From NCBI GenBank assembly GCA_934402375.1, contig CAKRUB010000005.1, positions 51,252-115,251 of the forward strand: a DNA stretch of 64,000 nucleotides, read 5' to 3'. The position numbers and the translations under genes were made by a program. Source of the stretch: an uncultured Acetatifactor sp. (GTDB taxonomy: Bacteria > Bacillota > Clostridia > Lachnospirales > Lachnospiraceae). Positions 9,046 through 17,803 of this stretch are shown piece after piece; position 1 is the first letter of the stretch, and the number at the start of each line of letters is the position of its first letter. The notes beneath the pieces are model-generated. The model made no database searches. It was not told the DNA's origin and saw only the letters and a list, made by a program, of their open reading frames with translations.

Positions 9046-11376
9046 ATGAAGAAATTTTATGGGTATCTGTCTTTACTTTTTCTCGTTTTTTGTCTGTGCG
9101 GCTGTGGACAGGCTGCTGTCAGCGAGGAGACGGAGCAGAAGATCGACCAGATCGACTGGAGGAGCAAAGGTTTTGCCGAGGCGCAGAAGGAAACAGAGCA
9201 GCAAGAGCTCTGGGCGGAAAAATACTTTCCGATGCAGCGGGAAGGTCTGGTGCCTGAGGTGGAGGCGGAAGCCGAAAATCACGAGGTTAAGGAAGAAGGG
9301 GGCTGTGCCGGGAAATGGCTTCGGCGTCATACCTATTATATCGGGGAGGAGCTTGAACGGCGAAAGCAGTATGCAGAGGTATACGATGTGGAGAGTGGCC
9401 AGCGCGAAATGATCGAGCTGACAATGGAAAACATTGGACTTGAGGCAGATTCCGGAGATGTGGAAACCGTAGGTTTTGCATACATAGACGATATGGATAT
9501 GACGGCGGACGGCAGATATGCCATCCTGCTTACCAGAAGGGCAGTGGATGCGGAGAAGGGATTGTATTTCTCAAAAATTCAGATCGTTACTTCGGCATTG
9601 GACGGCACACCCGCTGAGGTAACAGATGTCCGTGAGCAGTTTCTCGAAAAAGGTATTTTCAAGGATGAAGAAGCGTTGACTCTGGCGGATACGGAATGCG
9701 ATTATGATGTCTCCGGCAATATTTATGTCCGCTCGGGAAATTCAGAGAACCCCAACAGAGAACTGTATGTATTCGACAGAGAAGGAAAACTTCTGGCAGA
9801 GCAGAGATTTGGGGAGCAGGAGTATGTAGATCCTCCGGCGCGGACGGAGGATGGTGAATTGATTTTTGCGGTTCGGGATCTACAGGCAGGAAGAACCCGA
9901 ATGATGTGGTTTGACCCGGAAGCACAGAGACTGAAAACACTTGCGGAGGTAGAGGAACAGAACTGGAAGCAGGTTTATGGGCTGTGGGGCAATGAGTTTT
10001 ATTATGCTGCACCGGACGGTATCGTGCGATGGAACATAGAGAGCGGCGAGCGGGTGAAGGTCTTTGACTTTGGAGAGAACGGTGTGAGCACATTGTTCCA
10101 GACGATGTTTACCCTATTGGACAGCGGAGAGTCGGTTTTCAGGATGTATGGCAAAATAGCGGAAAACTCTGAGGACTGGGTCACTGCCATGAGCCGTGAG
10201 GAGATAGAGAAGCAGGACGCGCTGCAAGTGACGAGTATGCTGAGCACAGGAGTCAGGAAGGTGGAGACCTGTGCAGCCGTGGCGTCAAGAAGAAATCCCA
10301 ACCTCAGCTATGTCTATTGCGCAGGGGAGACAACAGCGGATTACCGGAACAGGATGATTGCGGAAATAGTGGCAGGAGGGGGACCGGATATTCTCTATCT
10401 TTCGAGAGAGGATTTTGACTTGTTTGTGCAGAAGGGACTGCTGATGGAGCTGGATTCTGTGATCCATGAGGAGACGCTGGAGCAGGTTCTTCCGGGCGCC
10501 ATCGGTCTGGGAACCGTGGACGGACATCTGTACGGACTGCCGCCGGAGATTTCGCCCGAGACTTTGATTACCCTGAAGGAAATCTGGCAGGAGGACAGTT
10601 GGACACTGGATGATCTGATGGCACTTTTGGACACCGGGAACTTTACCGGCTTTATCTGTCAGAGAGACGGCAGCTTTGGTCAGAGAGCTGTGCTGTCCTT
10701 TTTCGTGGAATATGGTCTGAATAATTCGGTGCTGATTGACTGGGAGAATGGGGAAAGTCATTTTGATGATGAGATATTCTTAAAGATGATTGAGTATGCA
10801 AAAGAATATGGGGATGTAGACCCGGGACCGGGCAGCAGACTCGGTATCGGTGAGACGATTGCCGATCTCTGGCCGGGGAGCAATTTGGCTTCGATCAATG
10901 ATACCTATGAGAGATATGGGGATGACTACTTCTTTGTCGGACTGCCGACGGACGGAGACTGCGGGAATTATGTCAAGTGTGAAGGCATCGTGGCGGTGAA
11001 TAAAAATGCTGCGAACCCGGAGGCAGTTGCCTTTTACTTTGAGACGCTGAAAAGTCAGGAGATACAGCAACTGAAGCCGGAAAAAGTGACAATCATATCA
11101 ATCTGCAGAATATCTGAGGAAAATCCTCTCTACAGGGAAACCGAGGAAGGCATTTACTGGGATGGAGAGAAGGCAATCCAAAAGCCGGACGGCAGTACCA
11201 CCCTGCAGGACTGGAGCGACTATCTGGAGCGGTGCGTTCCGGGACCTCCCGATTATCAGGATTTAAAGAATGTTATATGGGAGGAGGCGGAAGGCTATTT
11301 TAACGGTGACAAGAGCGCGGAGACAGTTGCCGAGATCATTGACCGCCGGATCCAGTTGTATCTGGACGAAAAATAA
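9046..11376 (+). CDS. Large lipoprotein with C-terminal extracellular solute-binding domain (paralogue 1 of 3)
   Basis: A 776-aa surface lipoprotein: signal peptide with lipobox LCGC ending at Cys20. Residues ~50-390 have repeated beta-strand blocks (FDREGKLLAEQRFGEQEY type), suggestive of a beta-propeller. Residues ~400-770 resemble a family 1/8 solute-binding protein, including MIAEIVAGGGPDILYLS and LKEIWQEDSWTLDDLMAL. The C-terminus (RRIQLYLDEK) matches two other window proteins (44947 and 47831), so this is one family. No permease or ATPase gene is adjacent, unlike a normal importer, so a sensing or sequestering role is as likely as transport. GGGGG precedes the start. Confidence 0.72.
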   Translation: MKKFYGYLSLLFLVFCLCGCGQAAVSEETEQKIDQIDWRSKGFAEAQKETEQQELWAEKYFPMQREGLVPEVEAEAENHEVKEEGGCAGKWLRRHTYYIGEELERRKQYAEVYDVESGQREMIELTMENIGLEADSGDVETVGFAYIDDMDMTADGRYAILLTRRAVDAEKGLYFSKIQIVTSALDGTPAEVTDVREQFLEKGIFKDEEALTLADTECDYDVSGNIYVRSGNSENPNRELYVFDREGKLLAEQRFGEQEYVDPPARTEDGELIFAVRDLQAGRTRMMWFDPEAQRLKTLAEVEEQNWKQVYGLWGNEFYYAAPDGIVRWNIESGERVKVFDFGENGVSTLFQTMFTLLDSGESVFRMYGKIAENSEDWVTAMSREEIEKQDALQVTSMLSTGVRKVETCAAVASRRNPNLSYVYCAGETTADYRNRMIAEIVAGGGPDILYLSREDFDLFVQKGLLMELDSVIHEETLEQVLPGAIGLGTVDGHLYGLPPEISPETLITLKEIWQEDSWTLDDLMALLDTGNFTGFICQRDGSFGQRAVLSFFVEYGLNNSVLIDWENGESHFDDEIFLKMIEYAKEYGDVDPGPGSRLGIGETIADLWPGSNLASINDTYERYGDDYFFVGLPTDGDCGNYVKCEGIVAVNKNAANPEAVAFYFETLKSQEIQQLKPEKVTIISICRISEENPLYRETEEGIYWDGEKAIQKPDGSTTLQDWSDYLERCVPGPPDYQDLKNVIWEEAEGYFNGDKSAETVAEIIDRRIQLYLDEK

Positions 11377-11383
11377 CCAAAAA

Positions 11384-11420
11384 ACAGGCATGGACAGCTT
11401 TATGGGCTATCCATGCCTGT
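11384..11420. terminator. Bidirectional terminator between convergent genes
   Basis: A perfect 11-bp stem ACAGGCATGGA / TCCATGCCTGT. AATTTTTT follows on the plus strand and the same hairpin is preceded by an A-run that serves the minus strand. It separates the lipoprotein gene from pepF. Confidence 0.85.
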
Positions 11421-11429
11421 AATTTTTTG

Positions 11430-13241
11430 TTATTCACGCATCAGATCTTCCATTTCGTCGAGCAGACTGTCAAACAGCTTTAAGGCATCCTCGACGGGCT
11501 TCTTGGTAGACATATCGACACCGGCATCCTTCAGGATCGATACCGGATCTTTGGAACAGCCTGCACTCAGGAAGTTCTTCTTGTATGCCTCCACGGCGGG
11601 AGTGCCCTCCTTTAATATCTTCTGTGACAGCGCTATGGCTGCGGAGAAGCCGGTCGCGTACTGGTATACATAGAAGTTATAGTAGAAATGGGGGATTCTC
11701 GCCCATTCCAGGTCGATGTAGCTGTCATGTGTGACAGCGTCACCGAAGTAGAGCTGGATGAGGTCGTGATATACCTTGCTTGCGGAATCGGCGTTGATGC
11801 TCTCGCCGGCGGCATTCATTTCGCTCAGCTTTAACTCGAACTCGGCAAACATCGTCTGGCGGTAGAGCGTTCCTCTGAACTGCTCGAGGAAGTAGTTGAT
11901 TAAGTGGGCGCGTTCCAGTCTGTCCGTGGTCTGACCTAACAGGTACTGCATGAGCAGCGCCTCGTTGCAGGTGGAAGCCACCTCTGCCACGAAGATTACA
12001 TAGCTGGAGTCAATGACCGGCTGATTTTTATTTGACAGATAGGAATGTAGGGCATGTCCCATTTCGTGTGCGAGGGTAAACTCACAATCCAGATTATTCT
12101 TGTGGTTTAACAACACAAGAGGATGAACGCGGCAGCCGGAGGAGTAGGCTCCGCTTCTCTTTCCGACGTTCTCATATACGTCGATCCAGCGGTTTTCAAA
12201 GCCCTCCTTTAAGATCGCCACATAGTCGTCGCCCAGCACGGACATCGCTTTCAGCACATTCTCCTTAGCGGTTTCAAACGAAATCTCCCGGTCAGCGCTT
12301 GCCACCATGGGCACATACAGATCATACATATTCAGCTCATCCAGCTTCAGGAGTTTCTTGCGCAGACGGACATATTTGTACATGGAGCCCATGTTTTCAT
12401 GTACGGCTTTGATCAGGTTCCGGTAGACGGCGGGATCGACCTCTGTGCGATCCAGAGCGGCTTCCAGAGTGGAATTGTAATGTCTCATATCGGCATTGAA
12501 CTGAAGTTGCTTCATCTGGGCGGACAGCAGCGCGGCGGAGGTGTTCTTCGTCTTTTCGTAGGTGCTGTAGAGAGACTCAAAGGCAGCCTTCCGCACGTTT
12601 TTGTCGGGATGCTGCATCAGCGGGATAAAGCTTCCGCTTGTCACAGGCAGCTTTTCGCCGTTGGAGTCCGTGACGTCCGGGAAGGTGAGATCTGCATTTA
12701 AAAGCAGTCCGTTGATCTGCCCCGGCGCCTGACGCATTTCGCCGGCAGCCGCCATGATCCGCTCCTCGGCATTTGAGAGAATGTGAGCCTTCTTGCGGCG
12801 GATGCTGTTGACCGCGCGTCTGTAAACAGAGAGAGCCGGTTCTTCCTCAAAGAAGCGGTTCAAGGTGTCGTCCGGTATCTCCAGAATTTCGGGCTCGGCG
12901 AAGGAAAGGGCGCCGCTGACCTCTACCTGGAAGCTGGAGGACAGTTCCCTGATTGCAAGATTTGCGGTGTTCTTCGTGTCCTCATCCGCTTTGCAGGATG
13001 CGTAGCGTGCCAGACGGTCCAGCGCAATGTCAAGTTCATCCTGGAGCTTGAAAAAGGTAAGAAGACTGGCGCTGGATGCGCCCAGCTTTCCCTTGCAGGC
13101 TGCGATTGCGGAGAGACTATCTCTCGTGGCAGCAAGATGTTTTTTCCATTCTTCCTCGGAGGCATACAGGTCTTCAAGAGCCCATGTGTTCTCTACGGCA
13201 GCCTCGCTCCTCAGAGGAATGCGGTTTTTACTATTACTCAT
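11430..13241 (-). CDS. pepF: Oligoendopeptidase F (M3B zinc metallopeptidase)
   Basis: A 603-aa cytoplasmic peptidase that cleaves short peptides. The zinc site is intact: H392-E393-M-G-H396 in FTLAHEMGHALHSYL, with the downstream EVAST motif supplying the third ligand region. The N-terminal helical part (~1-200) and the full length match family members. The start at 13241 follows AGGAGG about eight bases upstream. It is transcribed away from the GntR operon and converges on the lipoprotein gene. Peptidase family and subfamily are firm. Confidence 0.95.
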   Translation of the reverse strand: MSNSKNRIPLRSEAAVENTWALEDLYASEEEWKKHLAATRDSLSAIAACKGKLGASSASLLTFFKLQDELDIALDRLARYASCKADEDTKNTANLAIRELSSSFQVEVSGALSFAEPEILEIPDDTLNRFFEEEPALSVYRRAVNSIRRKKAHILSNAEERIMAAAGEMRQAPGQINGLLLNADLTFPDVTDSNGEKLPVTSGSFIPLMQHPDKNVRKAAFESLYSTYEKTKNTSAALLSAQMKQLQFNADMRHYNSTLEAALDRTEVDPAVYRNLIKAVHENMGSMYKYVRLRKKLLKLDELNMYDLYVPMVASADREISFETAKENVLKAMSVLGDDYVAILKEGFENRWIDVYENVGKRSGAYSSGCRVHPLVLLNHKNNLDCEFTLAHEMGHALHSYLSNKNQPVIDSSYVIFVAEVASTCNEALLMQYLLGQTTDRLERAHLINYFLEQFRGTLYRQTMFAEFELKLSEMNAAGESINADSASKVYHDLIQLYFGDAVTHDSYIDLEWARIPHFYYNFYVYQYATGFSAAIALSQKILKEGTPAVEAYKKNFLSAGCSKDPVSILKDAGVDMSTKKPVEDALKLFDSLLDEMEDLMRE

Positions 13242-13327
13242 AGTAATCCTCCTGTCTGATAAATTAAATTTCTACATGATAACAAACTACCATAGATAAT
13301 AGAAAAAAGCAAACGGAGAAAAAATTC

Positions 13328-13356
13328 TTGACAATACGGGGTAACTGTATTATTAT
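13328..13356 (+). promoter_or_regulatory. Near-consensus promoter of the GntR-ABC operon
   Basis: TTGACA (13328-13333), exactly 17 bp, TATTAT (13351-13356). It drives the regulator at 13460 and the two ABC genes behind it. Confidence 0.8.
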
Positions 13357-13387
13357 CTAAGTGTACTAAGAAACATAATACACTTAG
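13347..13387 (+). promoter_or_regulatory. Nested inverted repeats over the transcription start, probable GntR operator
   Basis: CTAAGTGTA (13357-13365) is matched by TACACTTAG (13379-13387), and TGTATTAT (13347-13354) by ATAATACA (13375-13382). Both are perfect and cover the -10 and the expected start point. This is where an autorepressor would bind; the regulator encoded 70 bp downstream is the natural candidate. Confidence 0.6.
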
Positions 13388-13459
13388 AAGACGCGACACA
13401 CAGAGGACACAAGAATTCCGAACTGTGATGGCTGCGGAACGGAAAGGGGAGACAAAACC

Positions 13460-13831
13460 ATGATTCTGCTGGACTACAGGGACAAGAGACCGATCTATGA
13501 ACAGGTCGTGGAAAAGCTGGAGAGGCTGATTGTCGGCGGCGCGCTGGAGCCGGATGCGAAGATGCCCAGCGTGAGATCCATGGGCGTTGAGCTTGCCGTC
13601 AATCCGAACACAATCCAGCGTGCATACAACCAGCTTGAGCAGGAGGGTTATCTCTATACGGTATCTGGCAGAGGAAGCTTTGTGGCGCCCGAGAGCGAGT
13701 GGCGGGAAGGCAAAAAGAAAAAGATGCTGGACGAATGGCGGCAGGTGACAGAGCGTGCAAAGGAGGCGGGTCTGGGAGCTGAGGAGCTTAAGGCAGAGCT
13801 GGACCGGGTCTTTGGGGAGGGACTTAAATGA
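13460..13831 (+). CDS. GntR-family repressor, YtrA-like short type
   Basis: A 123-aa DNA-binding protein. An N-terminal winged helix (IYEQVVEKLERLIVGG, then MPSVRSMGVELAVNPNTIQRAYNQLEQEG) is followed by only ~50 residues of helix, with no ligand domain, as in the YtrA subfamily. Such regulators sit at the head of ABC transporter operons and respond to cell-envelope stress. The stop overlaps the next start (ATGA), showing tight coupling to the ATPase gene. GGGGAG precedes the start. It probably binds the inverted repeats at 13347-13387. Confidence 0.9.
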   Translation: MILLDYRDKRPIYEQVVEKLERLIVGGALEPDAKMPSVRSMGVELAVNPNTIQRAYNQLEQEGYLYTVSGRGSFVAPESEWREGKKKKMLDEWRQVTERAKEAGLGAEELKAELDRVFGEGLK

Positions 13832-14730
13832 TTGAGGTAAAAAATCTGAGCAAGAGCTTTGACAGTATCAAGGCGATAGATCATATCAACGCGAAGATCG
13901 AGGACGGACATGTATTCGGACTGATCGGGACAAACGGCGCCGGAAAGTCTACCTTTATGCGGATGCTCAGCGGCGTGCTGAAGCCGGAGGAGGGCGAAAT
14001 CCTTGTCGATGGCGAACCGGTGTATGACAATCCGGCGGTGAAAGAGAAAATATTTTACATTTCCGACGACCAGTATTATTTCCGCAGCGGTACGCCGGTC
14101 GATATGCTGAAATTATACCAGACCTGTTATCCGTCGTTTGACGGGGCGAAGTGGAAGAGCCTGATGGAGAAATTCGGACTGGATGAAAAGCGCAAGGTGA
14201 ATACTTTCTCCAAGGGCATGAAAAAGCAGCTTTCCGTAATCTGTGGAATCTGCGCGAATACAAAATATCTGCTGTGCGACGAGACCTTTGACGGGCTTGA
14301 CCCTGTGATGCGGCAGGCGGTGAAGGCGCTGTTTGTCAAGGAGATGGATGAAAGGGGGCTGACCCCGGTCATCGCCTCTCACAATCTGCGGGAGCTGGAG
14401 GACATCTGTGAATATGTCGGACTGCTCCACAGAGGCGGCATTCTGCTGGAGAAGGATATTGATGATATGAAGCTGAACATCCACAAGCTGCAATGCGTGA
14501 TCCGGGAGGATGAGATGCTGCAGAAGATACGGAGCGGCCTTGAGGTTGTGACGATAGATAACAGAGGATCTCTTTACACGGTGACAGTGAGGGGAGACAA
14601 GGAAAAGATTCTGGAATTTATGGAGCAGCTGAATCCGGTCTTTTATGAGCTGCTTCCCCTGTCGCTCGAGGAAATCTTTATCAGTGAAACGGAGGTGAAG
14701 GGATATGACGTCAAAGCATTGCTTTTCTAA
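13828..14730 (+). CDS. ABC transporter ATP-binding protein (YtrB/BcrA type)
   Basis: A 300-aa ATPase. Walker A is GTNGAGKST (~35-43), the signature loop is the weak variant FSKGMKKQL, Walker B is LLCDETFDGLD with the less common DET instead of DEP, and the H-loop is ASHN. The ~75-residue C-terminal extension is typical of exporters with large permeases. The gene overlaps the regulator by 4 bp, and its 3' end overlaps the permease gene by 26 bp. It powers the permease encoded next; the substrate is unknown. Confidence 0.92.
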   Translation: MIEVKNLSKSFDSIKAIDHINAKIEDGHVFGLIGTNGAGKSTFMRMLSGVLKPEEGEILVDGEPVYDNPAVKEKIFYISDDQYYFRSGTPVDMLKLYQTCYPSFDGAKWKSLMEKFGLDEKRKVNTFSKGMKKQLSVICGICANTKYLLCDETFDGLDPVMRQAVKALFVKEMDERGLTPVIASHNLRELEDICEYVGLLHRGGILLEKDIDDMKLNIHKLQCVIREDEMLQKIRSGLEVVTIDNRGSLYTVTVRGDKEKILEFMEQLNPVFYELLPLSLEEIFISETEVKGYDVKALLF

Positions 14731-16969
14731 GGTAATGAGAGAGGATTTCAGACATAAGACATGGATGCTGGCGCTCTCTGTTCTCGGAAATCTGCTTGCA
14801 ATTCCGGTGGCATTTCTAATCTACAGCGGAAGGCGCACCTACAATGCAATGTCCATAAACAGTTCAGAGGCAACGCCGCTGCTCAGGGATGCACAGGTCC
14901 TGGCAAACGTTTTCTCCGGCGCGCTTCCCATTGCGGCTGGCATTATAGCAATCGCCGGGGCTGTCATTGTCGGACTTTTTGGCTTCCGGTATGTGTTTCA
15001 CCGGAACATGACAGATACCTATCACAGCATGCCGGTGAAACGCAGGACGCTGTTCCTTGCGGGGTGGCTCAACGGGCTGCTGATCTGGTTCGTACCTTTT
15101 CTGGTAAGTCTGCTGATTACGCTGCTGATCGGCGAGGTAAGGCTCGCGTCGATCAGAAATCAGTTTGAGGCACTGACGGTTGTCACGGCGGAGGAGATGG
15201 GGACGTATCAGGGCTCGATGACCGGAGGACAGCTGTTCTCCTTATCCCTGCGGTTCGCTGTTGTACTGCTGGTTGCATTCCTGCTGGTCTATCATCTGGT
15301 TCTGCTGGCAGTCATGCTCTGTGGAAATGTATTGAATACTCTGGTGACAACAGCTGTGCTGGGCGGTGGTGTCGTGTCGGTCTATCTTCTGGTACAGGCA
15401 TTTTGTGCGTCCTATCTGAATACCTTTGTGTCGGTGATGTCAAAGTCGCGCACATCCCTGTATGCCGCGGTTCACGCGTCTCCGTTTGCGGATGCTGTGT
15501 ATGTGCTGTATGAATTCTGCGAGGAGGGAGGAGATGGCCTTTCGCACAACGTTCTGATCAGCCTGGTCATTGCACTTGTGCTTGGCTGCCTTGCGTTTGT
15601 CACTTATCTGAAGCGTCCTTCGGAGCTGGCAGAGCAGGGGACGAAGAACAGGCTTGTCTGTTTAGCGGTACAGTTCGTCGGTTCTCTGTGTGCAGCCTTC
15701 AGCGGATGGCTGATATTCATGGCAGTTACAAACGGGACGCTGGCATGGAGTGTGTTTGGCACATTGCTCGCGGGAGTTATGGCATTTGGTGTTCTGAATG
15801 TTATTTTCAACATGGATTTCAAAGCATTTTTCCGGCGTAAGCCCGTGATGCTTGCCGTGCTGGCAGTGGGATTGCTGACAGGCTTTGCCTTTGAATGGGA
15901 CTGGGCGGGTTATGACCGTTATCTTCCGGCAGAGGAGGAGATTGCGGAAATTTCCGTTTACAGCTACAGATATACCAATGTGAACGGATGGAGCGGTATC
16001 AACGAGCCGGATTCGGCAATCGAGAAGGTTCACATCCGGAATGCCGAAGCGGCATATGCCTTTCTCAGAGATGTGTCGGAGCCGGAGAAAGTTTCGTACG
16101 GAGAGCCCGACGAGAACGGTTACGCGGAGGAATTTTACGCAAAGGTCACGCTGAAAAACGGCAGGAGCTATTACCGGAGGTATATTGTGAGCAGCCGCCA
16201 CAGTCAATCCGTGCTGGCACTGCTGACGACTCCCGAATATATGGAAATCAGTTACATGGTGGATGATGAGACTCTGGCGGAGTGCAGCGCAATACAGATC
16301 ACGCGCGGCGACGAGACTGCCTACATTGCATTGACGAGCGAACAGAGCCGGGAGATGGCTGAGGCGGTTGTCGCGGCATATAACAGAGATGCTGCCGAAC
16401 GGCCGGAGGCACTGCTGAGCGGGGGCAGCAGGACATATTGTACGGTGAGCCTGCTGACAGGGCGTTATACAAGCAACCGGTCGCTGGAAGTGAATGATGA
16501 GATGGAGAATACAATAGCAGCTCTGAAGGAATACGGCTATGCCGCCTATGTGGAACCCGTCCCGGTGGAGGACGTTGCGGAGATCCGGCTCGGTATCTAT
16601 TTGAGCTGGCGGGATAGCCAGAATGATGAGATCGATCTGGTGGAGATAGCCAGAAGCGTCTATGAAGTACCGGCTGGGGAAGGCAGTGAAACGCAGACAC
16701 CGGAAGTGATTGTGAATCCTGCCAGCACAGAAAGGGTTGACTTTGTGAGCTATGATGACGGAGCATGGCTGAGAGTCACGGAAAGCTCAGAGATCGGGGA
16801 ACTGCTGGAAATGATCTCGTATGAGTATTCTGACATCAGCGGCGGGGTATTCCGTGGCGGTTGTGTGACCTGTGTGCAGATTGTTCTGAAAGATGGGCAG
16901 AACTTCCGTGTGATGCTTCCGACGGGAAAGCTGCCGGAGAAATATATTCTTAGATTCGGGACACTGTGA
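14705..16969 (+). CDS. ABC transporter permease with large extracellular domain
   Basis: A 754-aa membrane protein. About eight hydrophobic segments in residues ~15-400 (including a GAVIVGLFGFRYVF region at ~80-95) make an ABC-2/FtsX-like core, and residues ~410-750 form a hydrophilic, acidic, presumably external domain. GGAGGTGAAGG lies before the start inside the ATPase gene. With the GntR regulator and ATPase it completes a Ytr-like operon, probably for export or for sensing envelope stress. I recognise no specific substrate signature. Confidence 0.8.
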   Translation: MTSKHCFSKVMREDFRHKTWMLALSVLGNLLAIPVAFLIYSGRRTYNAMSINSSEATPLLRDAQVLANVFSGALPIAAGIIAIAGAVIVGLFGFRYVFHRNMTDTYHSMPVKRRTLFLAGWLNGLLIWFVPFLVSLLITLLIGEVRLASIRNQFEALTVVTAEEMGTYQGSMTGGQLFSLSLRFAVVLLVAFLLVYHLVLLAVMLCGNVLNTLVTTAVLGGGVVSVYLLVQAFCASYLNTFVSVMSKSRTSLYAAVHASPFADAVYVLYEFCEEGGDGLSHNVLISLVIALVLGCLAFVTYLKRPSELAEQGTKNRLVCLAVQFVGSLCAAFSGWLIFMAVTNGTLAWSVFGTLLAGVMAFGVLNVIFNMDFKAFFRRKPVMLAVLAVGLLTGFAFEWDWAGYDRYLPAEEEIAEISVYSYRYTNVNGWSGINEPDSAIEKVHIRNAEAAYAFLRDVSEPEKVSYGEPDENGYAEEFYAKVTLKNGRSYYRRYIVSSRHSQSVLALLTTPEYMEISYMVDDETLAECSAIQITRGDETAYIALTSEQSREMAEAVVAAYNRDAAERPEALLSGGSRTYCTVSLLTGRYTSNRSLEVNDEMENTIAALKEYGYAAYVEPVPVEDVAEIRLGIYLSWRDSQNDEIDLVEIARSVYEVPAGEGSETQTPEVIVNPASTERVDFVSYDDGAWLRVTESSEIGELLEMISYEYSDISGGVFRGGCVTCVQIVLKDGQNFRVMLPTGKLPEKYILRFGTL

Positions 16970-17003
16970 AGGAAATTGAATGAAGCAGGATTAAGGTGAG
17001 AGT

Positions 17004-17711
17004 ATGAGTGAGAGAATGACAAAGGGAAACATTTTAATCTATGGCGCGGAGGGAGCGTCCGAGGTACTGGAATATATGCTGACAGGCTGCGGGTTCGGTG
17101 TCATAAGGGTGGATGACAGGGAAGAGCTTGCGGAGCGGTTTAAGGACAGCGACACGGCGCTCCTGCTGTTTGACTTTCAGACAAAGGCGGGGAATGAGAC
17201 GTCGGCGCTCACAGTGCTTTCGGAGCTTCGGCAGAGCAGCGTCAAGCCCATTATTGCGATTCTGGAGAGAAGCAAGGAGATGTTAAGGATTCTTGCATTG
17301 AATGCGGGAGCGGATGATCTGCTGGACAGCGAATGCTCCGATATGGAGTCGATGGCGCGGATACAGGCACAGATCCGCTGCTACCAGAGGCTTCACGGAC
17401 AGTCGGACAAAGATAACTCCATCAGAATGAAGGACCTTGAGGTCGATGACAATGCAAAGGTCGTGCGTGTCCGTGGAAACGAGGTGGAGCTTACTCCTAC
17501 CGAGTACAAGATACTGCACCTTCTGATGGAGAAGCCGGGGCGCGTGCTCTCGAATAAGCAGATTTATGAGAGGATATGGAAGATGGCGCCGATCGGGGCT
17601 GACAATACGGTTGCCGTGCATATCCGCCACATCCGTGAGAAAATTGAAGAAAATCCGCAGGAGCCCAGATATCTGCAGGTGGTCTGGGGACAGGGCTATA
17701 GGGTTGGATGA
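17004..17711 (+). CDS. OmpR/PhoB-type response regulator with degenerate receiver
   Basis: A 235-aa protein. The C-terminal half is a clear winged-helix DNA-binding domain (VELTPTEYKILHLLMEKPGRVLS ... VHIRHIREKIEE ... VWGQGYRVG). The N-terminal receiver keeps Asp57 in LLLFDF, but the first strand reads NILIYGAEG, lacking the usual acidic pair that holds Mg2+, so ordinary phosphorylation is doubtful. No histidine kinase gene is adjacent. The gene follows the ABC operon by 34 bp and could be co-transcribed with it. AAGGTGAG serves as ribosome site. Confidence 0.88.
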   Translation: MSERMTKGNILIYGAEGASEVLEYMLTGCGFGVIRVDDREELAERFKDSDTALLLFDFQTKAGNETSALTVLSELRQSSVKPIIAILERSKEMLRILALNAGADDLLDSECSDMESMARIQAQIRCYQRLHGQSDKDNSIRMKDLEVDDNAKVVRVRGNEVELTPTEYKILHLLMEKPGRVLSNKQIYERIWKMAPIGADNTVAVHIRHIREKIEENPQEPRYLQVVWGQGYRVG

Positions 17712-17715
17712 CAGA

Positions 17716-17750
17716 GGAACCGTCTCTTTTGGGACGGTTCTTGTTTTTTT
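17716..17750 (+). terminator. Rho-independent terminator
   Basis: GAACCGTC (17717-17724) pairs with GACGGTTC (17733-17740), followed by TTGTTTTTTT. It ends the response regulator transcript. Confidence 0.88.
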
Positions 17751-17803
17751 GTGGCAAAATATATGCTTTTATGCTATGATTAGGGACATGGAGGAAATGG
17801 GGA

